Source: Polaromonas sp. A23 (GTDB lineage: Bacteria; Pseudomonadota; Gammaproteobacteria; Burkholderiales; Burkholderiaceae_C). From it: a stretch of DNA of 64,000 bases. The notes under the pieces are model-generated. The model was not told the origin of the DNA. It did no database searches and saw only the letters and a list, made by a program, of their open reading frames with translations. Both the position numbers and the translations under genes were made by a program. The DNA lies in the NCBI RefSeq assembly GCF_002001015.1, contig NZ_MUNO01000026.1, positions 310,001-374,000 of the forward strand. Direction: 5' to 3'. Of this stretch, positions 24,734 through 33,157 are shown piece after piece; position 1 is the first letter of the stretch; each line of letters starts with the position of its first letter.

Positions 24734-25138
24734 ATGAAACTTTTGCCATTTACCGACCACGCCGTTGTTGAAAACACCTCCGTTCTGGTGCTCGCCAACG
24801 ACGCCGACCCACTGCAAGCCTCGCTGGAAGGCGTGACGCGCATCGACCTGCACTTTCCGAAATTCACCGATGGCCGCGCTTTCAGCCAGGCCTTCCTGCT
24901 GCGCCGCCGGCGCGAATTCAAAGGTGAAATCCGTGCCACCGGCGATGTGCTGGTGGACCAGTTGGCCCAGATGGAGCGCAGCGGCTTTGACGTCGCCGTA
25001 CTCCGCGCCGACCAGGACATGGCGACTGCCGAACGCGTGCTGGCGTCCTACCCCGGTTACGGCGTCGGCAAATACCAGGGCGACGCCGTCGACGTACAAC
25101 CCCACTTCAAGGAAGCAAAGGAAGGGGCTACGGCCTGA
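24734..25138 (+). CDS. DUF934-family protein of the sulfite reductase operon
   Basis: A 134-residue protein beginning at an ATG with AGGAGA upstream, 10 bases after the cysI stop. The core LHFPKFTDGRAFSQAFLLRRR and GDVLVDQLAQMERSGFDVAVL matches DUF934, a family regularly placed beside CysJ-less cysI. Its biochemical role is not established; an accessory or electron-transfer-related function for sulfite reduction has been inferred from such context. cysH follows after 5 bases. Confidence 0.88.
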   Translation: MKLLPFTDHAVVENTSVLVLANDADPLQASLEGVTRIDLHFPKFTDGRAFSQAFLLRRRREFKGEIRATGDVLVDQLAQMERSGFDVAVLRADQDMATAERVLASYPGYGVGKYQGDAVDVQPHFKEAKEGATA

Positions 25139-25143
25139 ACACC

Positions 25144-25764
25144 ATGAGCCTCGACCTCGCAAAAATCAACGCAGAACTCGGCCGCAATGCGCAGGGCCTG
25201 GTGGACTGGGCCATCGGACTCGACCGGCCAGCCATCGTCACCACCAATTTCCGCCCCTTCGAGGCGGTGATACTGCACATGGTGACGCGCGCCAACCCGA
25301 AGGTTCCGGTGATCTGGATGGACAACGGCTACAACACCGAGGCCACCTACCGCTTCGCCGACGAAGTGACCAAGTTGCTCAAGCTGGACCTGCACATTTA
25401 TCTGCCGCGCCGCTCACGTGCGCACCGCGAGGCCGTGGAAGGCCCGACTCCGGCGCTGGACGATCCACGCCACGCGGCCTTCACTGATGAAGTCAAACTC
25501 GAGCCCTTTGCTCGCGCCCTGCGTGAAACCGCACCCCAGGTCTGGTTCACCGCCCTGCGCGCCACCGACACCGCCGTGCGTGCCCAGATGGACCCGGTCA
25601 GCGTCAATCCGGACGGGCTGATCAAGGTCGCGCCGCTGCTGCACTGGTCGTCCAAGGACCTTTACCAGTACTGTGAAATCAACGGCCTGCCCAACAACTT
25701 CGACTATGTGGACCCCACCAAGGGCGAAGACAACCGCGAATGCGGTCTGCACCTCGCACACTGA
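25144..25764 (+). CDS. cysH: Phosphoadenylyl/adenylyl-sulfate reductase (CysH)
   Basis: A 206-residue PP-loop-fold thiol reductase forming sulfite from (P)APS. The N-terminal nucleotide loop is IVTTNFRPFEAVILHMV, with VIWMDNGYNTEATYRF after it. The C-terminal catalytic Cys is in NRECGLHLAH. The Cys-Cys/Cys-x-x-Cys pairs that bind [4Fe-4S] in bacterial APS reductases are absent: the position normally holding CC-x-x-RK is replaced by SRAHREAVE. That points to a PAPS-type enzyme, yet no APS kinase gene or CysC fusion is present here. It is shorter than E. coli CysH (244). Confidence 0.88.
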   Translation: MSLDLAKINAELGRNAQGLVDWAIGLDRPAIVTTNFRPFEAVILHMVTRANPKVPVIWMDNGYNTEATYRFADEVTKLLKLDLHIYLPRRSRAHREAVEGPTPALDDPRHAAFTDEVKLEPFARALRETAPQVWFTALRATDTAVRAQMDPVSVNPDGLIKVAPLLHWSSKDLYQYCEINGLPNNFDYVDPTKGEDNRECGLHLAH

Positions 25765-25780
25765 CTCCACACACAGACTT

Positions 25781-26737
25781 ATGAACGCCCGCACACCATC
25801 CAAACTGCTGCCAGCCGACCCGGCGATCTCCATCGCGCGGCTGTCCAATGCCCACCTCGATGCGCTCGAGGAGGAAACCATTTTTATCCTGCGCGAAGTG
25901 GCAGCCGCCTTCGAGCGCCCGACCCTGCTGTTTTCGGGCGGTAAGGACTCGCTGGTCATGCTCAAGTGCGCCGAGAAAGCCTTTGGTGTGGGCCGCATCC
26001 CCTACCCGCTGCTGATGATCGACACCGGCCACAACTTCCACGAAGTCACCGATTTCCGCGATCTGCGCGCGAAAGAACTGGGCGCCGAACTGATCGTGCG
26101 CAACGTGGAAGACTCGATGAAACGCGGCACCGTGCGACTGGCGCACCCCGGCGAGTCGCGCAATGTGCACCAGTCGGTCACGCTGCTCGAAGCGATTGAC
26201 GAATTCCGCTTTGACGCGCTGATTGGTGGTGCACGCCGCGACGAAGAAAAAGCCCGTGCCAAGGAGCGCATCTTCTCGCACCGCGACAGCTTCGGCCAGT
26301 GGCAACCCAAGGCCCAGCGCCCGGAACTGTGGACGCTGTTCAACACCCGGTTGCAGCCCGGCGAGCATTTCCGCGTATTCCCGATTTCCAACTGGACCGA
26401 GCTTGACGTCTGGCAGTACATCGAGCGTGAGCAGATCGCCCTGCCTTCGCTTTATTACGCGCACCAGCGCAAGGTGGTCGAACGCAAGGGCCTGCTGGTG
26501 CCGGTGACCGAACTCACACCCGCGCGCGACGGCGAACAGGTGGTTGAAAAAACCGTCCGTTTCCGTACGGTGGGCGACATCACCTGCACCTGCCCGGTGG
26601 ACAGCCCGGCCGCTACCGCCGCCGAGATCGTGATCGAAACCCTGGCCGCCGATGTGAGCGAACGCGGCGCCACGCGCATGGACGACAAGACCTCCGATGC
26701 TTCAATGGAAAAGCGTAAAAAAGATGGGTATTTCTGA
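25781..26737 (+). CDS. cysD: Sulfate adenylyltransferase subunit 2 (CysD)
   Basis: A 318-residue catalytic subunit of ATP sulfurylase, making APS from sulfate and ATP. The PP-loop is LLFSGGKDSLVML (residues about 47-59), followed by GGARRDEEKARAKERIFS and FPISNWTELDVWQYI. It ends with the family tail EKRKKDGYF. The ATG at 25781 follows the cysH stop by 16 bases. The stop overlaps the cysN start (TGATG), so the two subunits are translationally coupled. Confidence 0.96.
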   Translation: MNARTPSKLLPADPAISIARLSNAHLDALEEETIFILREVAAAFERPTLLFSGGKDSLVMLKCAEKAFGVGRIPYPLLMIDTGHNFHEVTDFRDLRAKELGAELIVRNVEDSMKRGTVRLAHPGESRNVHQSVTLLEAIDEFRFDALIGGARRDEEKARAKERIFSHRDSFGQWQPKAQRPELWTLFNTRLQPGEHFRVFPISNWTELDVWQYIEREQIALPSLYYAHQRKVVERKGLLVPVTELTPARDGEQVVEKTVRFRTVGDITCTCPVDSPAATAAEIVIETLAADVSERGATRMDDKTSDASMEKRKKDGYF

Positions 26738-28050
26738 TGAGCACTACTGATTTGATAGCTGGAAGCACACAACCGACGGGGGCTACTGGCCAAAACGACC
26801 TCAGATCTGCACTGAAGTTCATCACCTGCGGTTCGGTCGACGACGGCAAAAGCACGCTGATCGGCCGCCTGCTGGTGGACAGCAAGGCCGTGCTGCAGGA
26901 CCACCTGGCCGGCGTGCAGCGCCAGGGCGAAACCGACCTGGCCTTGCTGACCGACGGCCTGAGCGCCGAACGCGAACAGGGCATCACCATTGATGTGGCC
27001 TACCGCTACTTCGCCACCGAAAGCCGCAAGTTCATCATCGGCGATGCACCCGGCCATGAGCAGTACACGCGCAACATGGTCACCGCGGCGTCGAGTGCCG
27101 ACGCCGCCGTGGTGCTGGTCGATGCCACCAAGCTGGACTGGAAAAATCCGTCCATGGAGCTGCTGCAGCAAACCCGCCGCCACTCGCTGCTGGTCAACCT
27201 GCTGCGTGTACCGTCCATCGTGTTCGCGGTGAACAAGCTTGACGCCGTGGAGGACTCCACGCTGGCTTTCACAAATATCAGTGCGGCGTTGACGGCCTTT
27301 GCGCTCGCCGCAAAGATTCCGGTCAAGGCCATCGTGCCCATCTCTGCGTTGATTGGCCACAACGTGGTGGACGCCAAGCCAGGCTGGTGCGGCTACGACG
27401 GCCTGTCGCTGTTGCAACTGCTGGAACACCTGCCTGCCACGCCGGCCGAAAGTACCGAGGCCTTTGCCTTCCCGGTGCAATGGGTGGAGAAGTTTTCTTC
27501 CTCCTCGGACACCACGCAGGGTCGCCGGGTCTTCTGGGGCCGGGTCGCAACAGGCGGTGTGCAGCCTGGCCAGACCGTGACCGTGCTGCCGAGCGGGCAA
27601 AACGCCGTGGTGGCGCAGGTGCTGGACCACACGCGCCAGCCCCGCTCCATCCTGGCCGGCCACAGCGCCGGCATTGTGCTGGACCGCGAAGTGGACGTTT
27701 CGCGCGGCGACTGGCTGCTGGCGACCGATACCTTTGAACCCTCGCGCGAGCTGTCGGTCACCATCGCCTGGATGGATGACGAACCCCTGATCGCTGGCCG
27801 TGCCTACTGGGCGCTGCATGGCCATCGCTGGGTCAAGGCCAAGGTCAAGCGCATCGTCCACAAGCTCGATGTCAACACCCTGGCCGAAGAAGACGCCACT
27901 GAGCTACCGCCCAATGCGATTGGCCACGTCGAACTGAGCCTGCAGGAACCGCTGGCCACCCTGCCTTACGCACGTTCGCGTGTGCTGGGCTCGCTGGTGC
28001 TGGTGGACACAGCCTCGAACAAGACCTCTGGTGCCGCGCTAATCCTTTGA
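26737..28050 (+). CDS. cysN: Sulfate adenylyltransferase subunit 1, GTPase (CysN)
   Basis: A 437-residue GTPase that drives APS synthesis with CysD. The G1 motif is GSVDDGKST (residues about 32-40), G3 DAPGHEQYTRNM, and G4 NKLD; EF-Tu-like beta-barrels follow. There is no C-terminal APS kinase domain. Residues 3-20, before the conserved RSALKFITCGSVD, are encoded by a family A repeat (A7), so the N terminus has been extended or rewritten by it. Confidence 0.95.
   Translation: MSTTDLIAGSTQPTGATGQNDLRSALKFITCGSVDDGKSTLIGRLLVDSKAVLQDHLAGVQRQGETDLALLTDGLSAEREQGITIDVAYRYFATESRKFIIGDAPGHEQYTRNMVTAASSADAAVVLVDATKLDWKNPSMELLQQTRRHSLLVNLLRVPSIVFAVNKLDAVEDSTLAFTNISAALTAFALAAKIPVKAIVPISALIGHNVVDAKPGWCGYDGLSLLQLLEHLPATPAESTEAFAFPVQWVEKFSSSSDTTQGRRVFWGRVATGGVQPGQTVTVLPSGQNAVVAQVLDHTRQPRSILAGHSAGIVLDREVDVSRGDWLLATDTFEPSRELSVTIAWMDDEPLIAGRAYWALHGHRWVKAKVKRIVHKLDVNTLAEEDATELPPNAIGHVELSLQEPLATLPYARSRVLGSLVLVDTASNKTSGAALIL
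26743..26797 (+). repeat. Dispersed repeat family A, copy A7 (inside cysN)
   Basis: Core ACTACTGATTTGATAGC (first base differs), tail with GGGGGCTACTGGCC. It is in frame with cysN codons 3-20, upstream of the conserved GTPase domain. Confidence 0.75.
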
Positions 28051-28139
28051 TCAGGATCAGGCCCGCCCCAACGCCAACTTAACCCTGCTCACGGAATCCT
28101 CTTAAAATCGAGGGTTTCCACCGATCCCGCTAGAACAAC

Positions 28140-28469
28140 ATGACTCACATCGTTTCTGAATCGTGCATCCGCTGCAAATACACCGACTGTGTGGATGTCT
28201 GCCCCGTGGACTGCTTCCGCGAAGGCCCCAACATGCTGGTGATCGACCCCGACGAGTGCATCGATTGCGCGGTCTGCATCCCCGAATGCCCGGTCAACGC
28301 CATTTATGCCGAGGAAGATGTGCCCGCCGATCAGGTCAATTTCATCAAAATCAATGCCGAGCTGAGCAACGCCCCCGGCTGGAAAAGTATTACCAAGCGC
28401 AAGGAAGCCTTGCCTGATGCCGAAGAGTGGAAAGACGTCACCAGCAAACTGGACCAGCTCGTCCGTTAA
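28140..28469 (+). CDS. fdxA: 7Fe ferredoxin FdxA
   Basis: A 109-residue ferredoxin with [3Fe-4S] and [4Fe-4S] sites. Cysteines are visible in [18 protein letters not shown] and [17 protein letters not shown], followed by a C-terminal helical extension ([17 protein letters not shown]) typical of the Azotobacter FdI/FdxA type. It is a soluble electron carrier. It lies 89 bases after cysN and 63 bases before a ferredoxin-NADP reductase gene. Confidence 0.95.
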   Translation: MTHIVSESCIRCKYTDCVDVCPVDCFREGPNMLVIDPDECIDCAVCIPECPVNAIYAEEDVPADQVNFIKINAELSNAPGWKSITKRKEALPDAEEWKDVTSKLDQLVR

Positions 28470-28532
28470 GCCGCACCCGGCACCGTGACGCGCACCCACC
28501 CGGCCCGCTCAAAATTGCAAGAACCAGAAACT

Positions 28533-29633
28533 ATGGAACCTCAACTGAACCAGGAAGTGATCAACACGGCGGCCGCACACGATGGCCCGATAGAGACCGA
28601 TGCGGTCATCGTCGGCGCGGGCCCGGTCGGGCTGTTCCAGGTGTTTGAACTCGGCCTGCTGGAAATCAAGGCCCATGTGATTGACTCGCTGGCCTACCCC
28701 GGCGGCCAGTGCATCGAGCTTTACCCGGACAAGCCGATTTACGACATCCCCGCCGTGCCCATGTGCACCGGCAAGGAATTGACCGACTCGCTGCTCAAGC
28801 AAATCGAACCCTTCGGCGCGACCTTTCACTTCGGGCAGGAAGTCTGCATCGTTGAAAAGCAGGAAGATGGCCGCTTTTTCGTCCAGACCTCCAAAGGCAC
28901 GCAGTTTCTGACCAAAACCATCTTCATCGCCGCGGGTGTGGGCGCTTTCCAGCCACGTCTGCTGAAGGTTGATGGTCTGGAAAAATTCGACAACACGCAA
29001 CTCTTTTACCGCGTGAAGTCGCCGGCAGACTTTGCCGGAAAAAATCTGGTCGTTGTGGGTGGTGGCGACTCCGCCCTCGACTGGGCACTCAATTTCGTCA
29101 AGGAAGGCCCGAACAAGGCCGAAAGCGTGATCCTGATCCACCGCCGAGACGGCTTCAAGGCCGCACCGGCCAGCGTCGCGAAGATGAAAGAGCTCTGCGA
29201 CAACTACGAGATGCAGTTCATCGTTGGCCAGATCACGGGCTACGAGGAAAAGGACGGCAAGCTCACGGGTGCCAAGGTTACCGGCTCGGACGGTGTCACC
29301 CGCGTGGTACCGCTTGACGTGCTGCTGGTCTTTTTTGGCCTGTCACCCAAACTCGGGCCGATTGCAGACTGGGGCCTGGACATCGAGCGCAAACAGCTTA
29401 AGGTGGACACCGAAAAGTTTTCGACCAACGTACCGGGCATTTTTGCCGTCGGCGATATCAACACTTACCCCGGTAAAAAGAAGCTGATCCTCAGTGGCTT
29501 TCATGAGTGCGCGCTCGCCGCTTTCGGTGCTGCGCCTTTCATTTTCCCGGACAAGAAAATCCATCTGCAATACACAACCACCAGCCCGAAACTGCACAAG
29601 GTATTGGGTGTGGAGTCGCCAGTCTTCGACTGA
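28533..29633 (+). CDS. Ferredoxin/flavodoxin-NADP reductase, thioredoxin-reductase-like type
   Basis: A 366-residue flavoprotein with two Rossmann folds: FAD-binding [17 protein letters not shown] (about residue 24) and NADP-binding [15 protein letters not shown] (about residue 172). It ends with the FAD-contacting [24 protein letters not shown]. The redox CxxC of thioredoxin reductase is absent, which defines the type-2 ferredoxin-NADP reductase family. The start ATG 28533 was chosen over the open frame from 28485. Placed after fdxA, it probably supplies or accepts its electrons, perhaps for sulfite reduction. A rho-independent terminator follows. Confidence 0.9.
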   Translation: MEPQLNQEVINTAAAHDGPIETDAVIVGAGPVGLFQVFELGLLEIKAHVIDSLAYPGGQCIELYPDKPIYDIPAVPMCTGKELTDSLLKQIEPFGATFHFGQEVCIVEKQEDGRFFVQTSKGTQFLTKTIFIAAGVGAFQPRLLKVDGLEKFDNTQLFYRVKSPADFAGKNLVVVGGGDSALDWALNFVKEGPNKAESVILIHRRDGFKAAPASVAKMKELCDNYEMQFIVGQITGYEEKDGKLTGAKVTGSDGVTRVVPLDVLLVFFGLSPKLGPIADWGLDIERKQLKVDTEKFSTNVPGIFAVGDINTYPGKKKLILSGFHECALAAFGAAPFIFPDKKIHLQYTTTSPKLHKVLGVESPVFD

Positions 29634-29658
29634 CCCGCTGCGCTCCAACAGGAAACAA

Positions 29659-29680
29659 GGCCCGCTTCAGCGGGCTTTTT
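29659..29680 (+). terminator. Rho-independent terminator after the ferredoxin reductase gene
   Basis: GCCCGCT TCAG CGGGC-type hairpin followed by TTTTT, 26 bases after the stop codon. Confidence 0.85.
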
Positions 29681-29683
29681 CCT

Positions 29684-29712
29684 TTGGGCGCCTGAGGCGA
29701 GCGGGCTACAAT
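29684..29712 (+). promoter_or_regulatory. Sigma70-like promoter of the TPP-riboswitch transcript
   Basis: TTGGGC and TACAAT separated by 17 bases, placed 25-50 bases upstream of the TPP aptamer. Prediction from sequence only. Confidence 0.45.
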
Positions 29713-29735
29713 TCTGCTGCGGTCTTCAAGATCGC

Positions 29736-29820
29736 ATTCGCTGGGGGTGTTGCCATGAAAGTGGCGACTGAGAAAGTCCCTTTGAACCTGACTGAGGTAA
29801 TCCTCGCGCAGGGAAGCATG
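29736..29820 (+). promoter_or_regulatory. TPP riboswitch (THI element)
   Basis: The conserved TPP aptamer elements occur in order: GGGGGTG (about 29743), CTGAGA (29768-29773), then AACCTGACTGAGGTAATC running to CGCAGGGAAGC (29785-29817). It precedes the pyrimidine transporter gene by about 80 bases. Binding of thiamine pyrophosphate is expected to reduce expression of the downstream gene, probably by hiding its ribosome binding site, since no terminator hairpin with a U-run was seen. Confidence 0.93.
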
Positions 29821-29897
29821 TACAGGGCGCAACGCAGTCTTTTCGACACTGCCGGCGCCCACGCAAGCCGACCTGCCATTGACACAAGGAAAAGTTG

Positions 29898-31163
29898 ATG
29901 GCGTTCCCTACAAACACTTCAAACACCGCACTGACACCTTTGCCGCAGGGCGAGCGCCTGTTCGGCTGGCGTGACCATGCAGCGCTGTGGCTCAGCCTGG
30001 GCGTAGGCCTGCTGGTGATGCAAATCGGCGCCTACCTGGTGCCCGCACTCGGCGCGAAAGCGGCCATGGCGGTCATTGTTGCCGGTTCCGTCCTCGGCGC
30101 AGGGCTGCTGGCCTGGACCGCAAAAATCGGCTGCGACAGCGGCCTGTCGAGTGCTGGCCTGATGCACGCCACCTACGGCAGCAGTTTCGCGCGCCTGCCG
30201 GTATTGCTCAACATCGTGCAATTGATCGGCTGGACCACGTTCGAGCTCGTCGTCATGCGTGACGGCACTGTCGCCATCGCGCGTCAGTCCGGCGCATTCA
30301 CCGCCTCTTTCTGGCCTGTTTTGGCCACTTTGCTATGGGGTGGCGTGCTGATTGCGTTGCTGACGGGTTCCATGGTCGCGCTGGTACGCAAATTCATTGG
30401 CAGGTTTGGCCTGCCGCTGGTGATTGCATCGTTGGTATGGTTGACTTGGCAGTTCCTTGGCCGCGCACAAGCCCAGGGCTGGGAAACGATATGGAATCGT
30501 CCCGGCGCAGGCGGCATGAGCACACTGTCGGCTCTGGATCTTGTGATTGCCATGCCGGTGTCGTGGCTGCCGCTGGTGGCTGATTTTTCGCGTCACGGCC
30601 GCGATGGCAAAAGTGCGCTGCGTGGCACCTGGCTCGGTTATGCGATTGCCAACACTTGGTGTTACGGCCTCGGAGTGCTGATCGCGCTGACCACGCCAAG
30701 TACCGACCTCGTTGCCGCCTTGCTGCTGGCCCAGGGCGGCCTGATTGCCCTCGGCCTGATACTGATCGACGAGGTGGACAACGCCTATGGTGACCTGTAC
30801 TCGGGCTCGGTGGCCGGCCACAGCCTGAAACCCGGCTGGAGCCTGCGCCGCTGGGGGGTCGTTCTGGCGGTCCTGTGCACCGCCCTGGCACTGGTGCTTC
30901 CCATGCATAGCCTGGAGCCATTTCTGCTGATGCTCAGTTCAGTGTTTGTTCCCCTGTACGGCGTGATCCTGGCGCGCCTGGGCGGCGTGTCCGGCGTTTC
31001 ATCCCTGCTGGGAAGAAAAAAGGTCGATGTGAGTGCGGTGGCAATCTGGCTTCTCGGCATCGCCACCTACCATCTGTGTGCAAAACTCGCGCCTGACTGG
31101 GGCGCTGCGCTGCCCACGCTGGCTTTGACTTTTATCGCAGCCCGTCTGACCCGTGCCCGCTAG
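29898..31163 (+). CDS. cytX: Hydroxymethylpyrimidine transporter (CytX-like, NCS1 family)
   Basis: A 421-residue inner-membrane protein with about 11-12 hydrophobic segments. It belongs to the nucleobase-cation symporter-1 group (QIGAYLVPALGAKAAMAVIVAGSVLGAGLLAWTAKIG early; MPVSWLPLVADFSRHGRDGKSALRGTWLGY in the middle). The TPP riboswitch directly upstream and the neighbouring thiD mark it as an importer of the thiamine pyrimidine precursor (HMP). The ATG at 29898 has AAGGA upstream. The symbol is assigned on context and family; direct substrate evidence is absent. Confidence 0.85.
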   Translation: MAFPTNTSNTALTPLPQGERLFGWRDHAALWLSLGVGLLVMQIGAYLVPALGAKAAMAVIVAGSVLGAGLLAWTAKIGCDSGLSSAGLMHATYGSSFARLPVLLNIVQLIGWTTFELVVMRDGTVAIARQSGAFTASFWPVLATLLWGGVLIALLTGSMVALVRKFIGRFGLPLVIASLVWLTWQFLGRAQAQGWETIWNRPGAGGMSTLSALDLVIAMPVSWLPLVADFSRHGRDGKSALRGTWLGYAIANTWCYGLGVLIALTTPSTDLVAALLLAQGGLIALGLILIDEVDNAYGDLYSGSVAGHSLKPGWSLRRWGVVLAVLCTALALVLPMHSLEPFLLMLSSVFVPLYGVILARLGGVSGVSSLLGRKKVDVSAVAIWLLGIATYHLCAKLAPDWGAALPTLALTFIAARLTRAR

Positions 31164-31186
31164 ACGCTAAAAGCGAGGCAACGCGT

Positions 31187-32029
31187 TCAGAGGCGATTTA
31201 ACCGCATGGCCACCGGTGCGTGCCCGTGGTTCAGCGGCCCACTGCCCGCGCCGGTTTTCACTTTGGCCCCGGCCTCCAGCCCCGCACGAACGTAGGCACG
31301 AGCGGCTTCCACGGCTTCCAGCAATGGCTGTCCGAGTGCCAACCCGGCAGCAATGGCCGAGGATAAGGTGCAGCCTGTTCCATGGGTATTGGCGCTGTGA
31401 ATGCGGGCAGCGCGCATCCAGTGGCGCTCACCTGCTGCGGTAAGCAGCAAGTCCATGACGGTGTCCCCCGGCAGATGGCCGCCTTTGAGCAGCACGGCGC
31501 GTGCACCTTTACTCAATAGCTCGTGTGCAGCAGCTTCCATGTCTTCGGCATTGCGCAAAGGTCTGCCCACCAGCAAAGCCGCTTCATCAAGATTGGGCGT
31601 GACAAGCATGGCCCGCGGAAACAGCTCGCGCACCAAAACTTCAATTGCCGGGTTGTCAATCAGGACCGCGCCGCTTGTAGCCACCATCACGGGATCAAAC
31701 ACAACATTCTTCAGTGCATGCCGATCAATGGCATCAGCCACAGTCAGCGCAATTTCGGGCGCATGCAGCATGCCTATCTTTACCGCATCAACACCGATAT
31801 CTTCGACAACTGCGTCAATCTGGTCACGAAGCATGCCCGGTGGCACGCCATGAATGGCGCGCACGCCCTGGGTGTTCTGTGCAGTGAGCGCGGTGACCGC
31901 CGTCATGCCATAACAGCCCAGCGCTGCAAAAGTCTTGAGATCGGCCTGGATACCCGCCCCTCCGCTGCTGTCAGATCCGGCAATGGACAGGACGCGCGGG
32001 TACTGGAATTCGAAAATGTCGTTGCTCAT
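31187..32029 (-). CDS. thiD: Hydroxymethylpyrimidine/phosphomethylpyrimidine kinase
   Basis: A 280-residue ribokinase-fold enzyme phosphorylating HMP to HMP-PP in thiamine synthesis. Motifs: LSIAGSDSSGGAGIQADLKTF at the N terminus, DAVKIGMLHAPE, VFDPVMVATSGAVL, and the C-terminal anion hole THGTGCTLSSAIAAGLA with the catalytic Asp/Cys region. It is convergent with the transporter gene (23 bases between stops) and therefore not under its riboswitch. Confidence 0.95.
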   Translation of the reverse strand: MSNDIFEFQYPRVLSIAGSDSSGGAGIQADLKTFAALGCYGMTAVTALTAQNTQGVRAIHGVPPGMLRDQIDAVVEDIGVDAVKIGMLHAPEIALTVADAIDRHALKNVVFDPVMVATSGAVLIDNPAIEVLVRELFPRAMLVTPNLDEAALLVGRPLRNAEDMEAAAHELLSKGARAVLLKGGHLPGDTVMDLLLTAAGERHWMRAARIHSANTHGTGCTLSSAIAAGLALGQPLLEAVEAARAYVRAGLEAGAKVKTGAGSGPLNHGHAPVAMRLNRL

Positions 32030-32170
32030 GGAGAAAGAGATCCGGTGGTGGGCAAAGCGAAAGCAATGCAGGATTATCAGTGAAGCGGTTTACCACCCGG
32101 AACCCGAGGAAGCATCCAGAACGCAGCTCCGCGGACCAGCCCTTGAGACGAACGCCCAGAAAAATCAGGC

Positions 32171-32176
32171 TATAAT
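32171..32176 (+). promoter_or_regulatory. Consensus -10 box upstream of tRNA-Asn
   Basis: A perfect TATAAT lies 12 bases before the mature tRNA 5' end. A TTGAGA upstream is too far (22 bases) for a standard -35. Confidence 0.5.
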
Positions 32177-32188
32177 CTTAGGCTGTAT

Positions 32189-32264
32189 TCCTCAATAGCT
32201 CAGTTGGTAGAGCGCCGGACTGTTAATCCGTAGGTCCCTGGTTCGAGCCCAGGTTGAGGAGCCA
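32189..32264 (+). tRNA. tRNA-Asn (GTT)
   Basis: Acceptor arms TCCTCAA/TTGAGGA pair perfectly. The D arm AGCTCAGTTGGTAGAGC, the anticodon loop CTGTTAA with GTT at 32222-32224 and the T arm GGTTCGAGCCC are all present. CCA is encoded (32262-32264). A strong terminator follows. Confidence 0.97.
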
Positions 32265-32270
32265 AAATTC

Positions 32271-32305
32271 AAAGCCTGAACGTCATCAACGTTCAGGCTT
32301 TTTTC
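32271..32305 (+). terminator. Rho-independent terminator after tRNA-Asn
   Basis: AGCCTGAACG and CGTTCAGGCT pair perfectly around a 7-base loop and are followed by a run of T. Confidence 0.92.
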
Positions 32306-32383
32306 GTTGTTGAGGGTACTATTTGCAGACTGTGGCCACGCGTTGGTTGCAGCGCCTGCATCAAGCCCACCACAATACCTGCC

Positions 32384-33157
32384 ATGCGCAAGTCACCTCA
32401 CCCCCTGCCCTGGCTTGATGCAGACGAGCCTTTCCCCCCCGTGGAGGCCGCATGGGCCGCAGGCGACCCGGCCCCAGGGCTTTTGGCGGCAGGCCGGTCG
32501 CTGGGTGTTTCAACCCTGAGACAGGCCTACGCGATGGGCATCTTCCCCTGGTTCGGTGCCGGCCAGCCTATTTTGTGGTGGAGCCCTGACCCGCGCATGG
32601 TGCTGCGCACGGACCATTTCAGACTGCATCGTTCGCTTCGTAAAACATTGCTGCGCTTTGTTGCCGCGCCCGGCCATGAGATCCGGTTCGATACCGCATT
32701 CCCCCAGGTCATCCACGCCTGCGCTACCACTTTACGTGACGGGCAGCCGGGCACCTGGATCGTTCCGGACATGGTCAAGGCCTATACAGCGCTGCACTGC
32801 GCAGGTGATGCCCACAGCGTGGAGACCTGGATACACGGCGAGCTTGTGGGCGGGCTGTATTGCGTGAACCTGGGCGGTATGGTATTTGGTGAGTCCATGT
32901 TTGCGCGCCAGACCGATGCGTCAAAAATTGCACTGGCGGCACTGGTGGCTTTCTGCCGTGCCAAGGAAATGCCTATGGTCGACTGTCAGCAGAACACAGG
33001 GCACCTGGCCTCATTCGGCGCCACCGAGATGCCGCGCGCGGAATTTGTCTCGGCTGTAGCAACAAACATGACTCAAACTGCCCCCCGATGGGAATTTGAC
33101 GCCCTATACTGGAATCAAATACTGAAGGCCAAGACGCAGAACGAACTTACCACGTGA
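32384..33157 (+). CDS. aat: Leucyl/phenylalanyl-tRNA-protein transferase
   Basis: A 257-residue enzyme adding Leu or Phe to proteins with N-terminal Lys/Arg, marking them for ClpS/ClpAP. Signatures: [20 protein letters not shown], and [29 protein letters not shown], with [15 protein letters not shown] near the end. Its stop overlaps the GTG start of bpt (GTGA), so the two N-degron transferases are translationally coupled. Confidence 0.96.
   Translation: MRKSPHPLPWLDADEPFPPVEAAWAAGDPAPGLLAAGRSLGVSTLRQAYAMGIFPWFGAGQPILWWSPDPRMVLRTDHFRLHRSLRKTLLRFVAAPGHEIRFDTAFPQVIHACATTLRDGQPGTWIVPDMVKAYTALHCAGDAHSVETWIHGELVGGLYCVNLGGMVFGESMFARQTDASKIALAALVAFCRAKEMPMVDCQQNTGHLASFGATEMPRAEFVSAVATNMTQTAPRWEFDALYWNQILKAKTQNELTT

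Noticed and set aside
29755-29898. 47-codon frame overlapping the TPP aptamer
   Set aside because: Its bases are the conserved riboswitch elements, the encoded peptide has no family resemblance, and the apparent TGATG coupling to the transporter is explained by chance.
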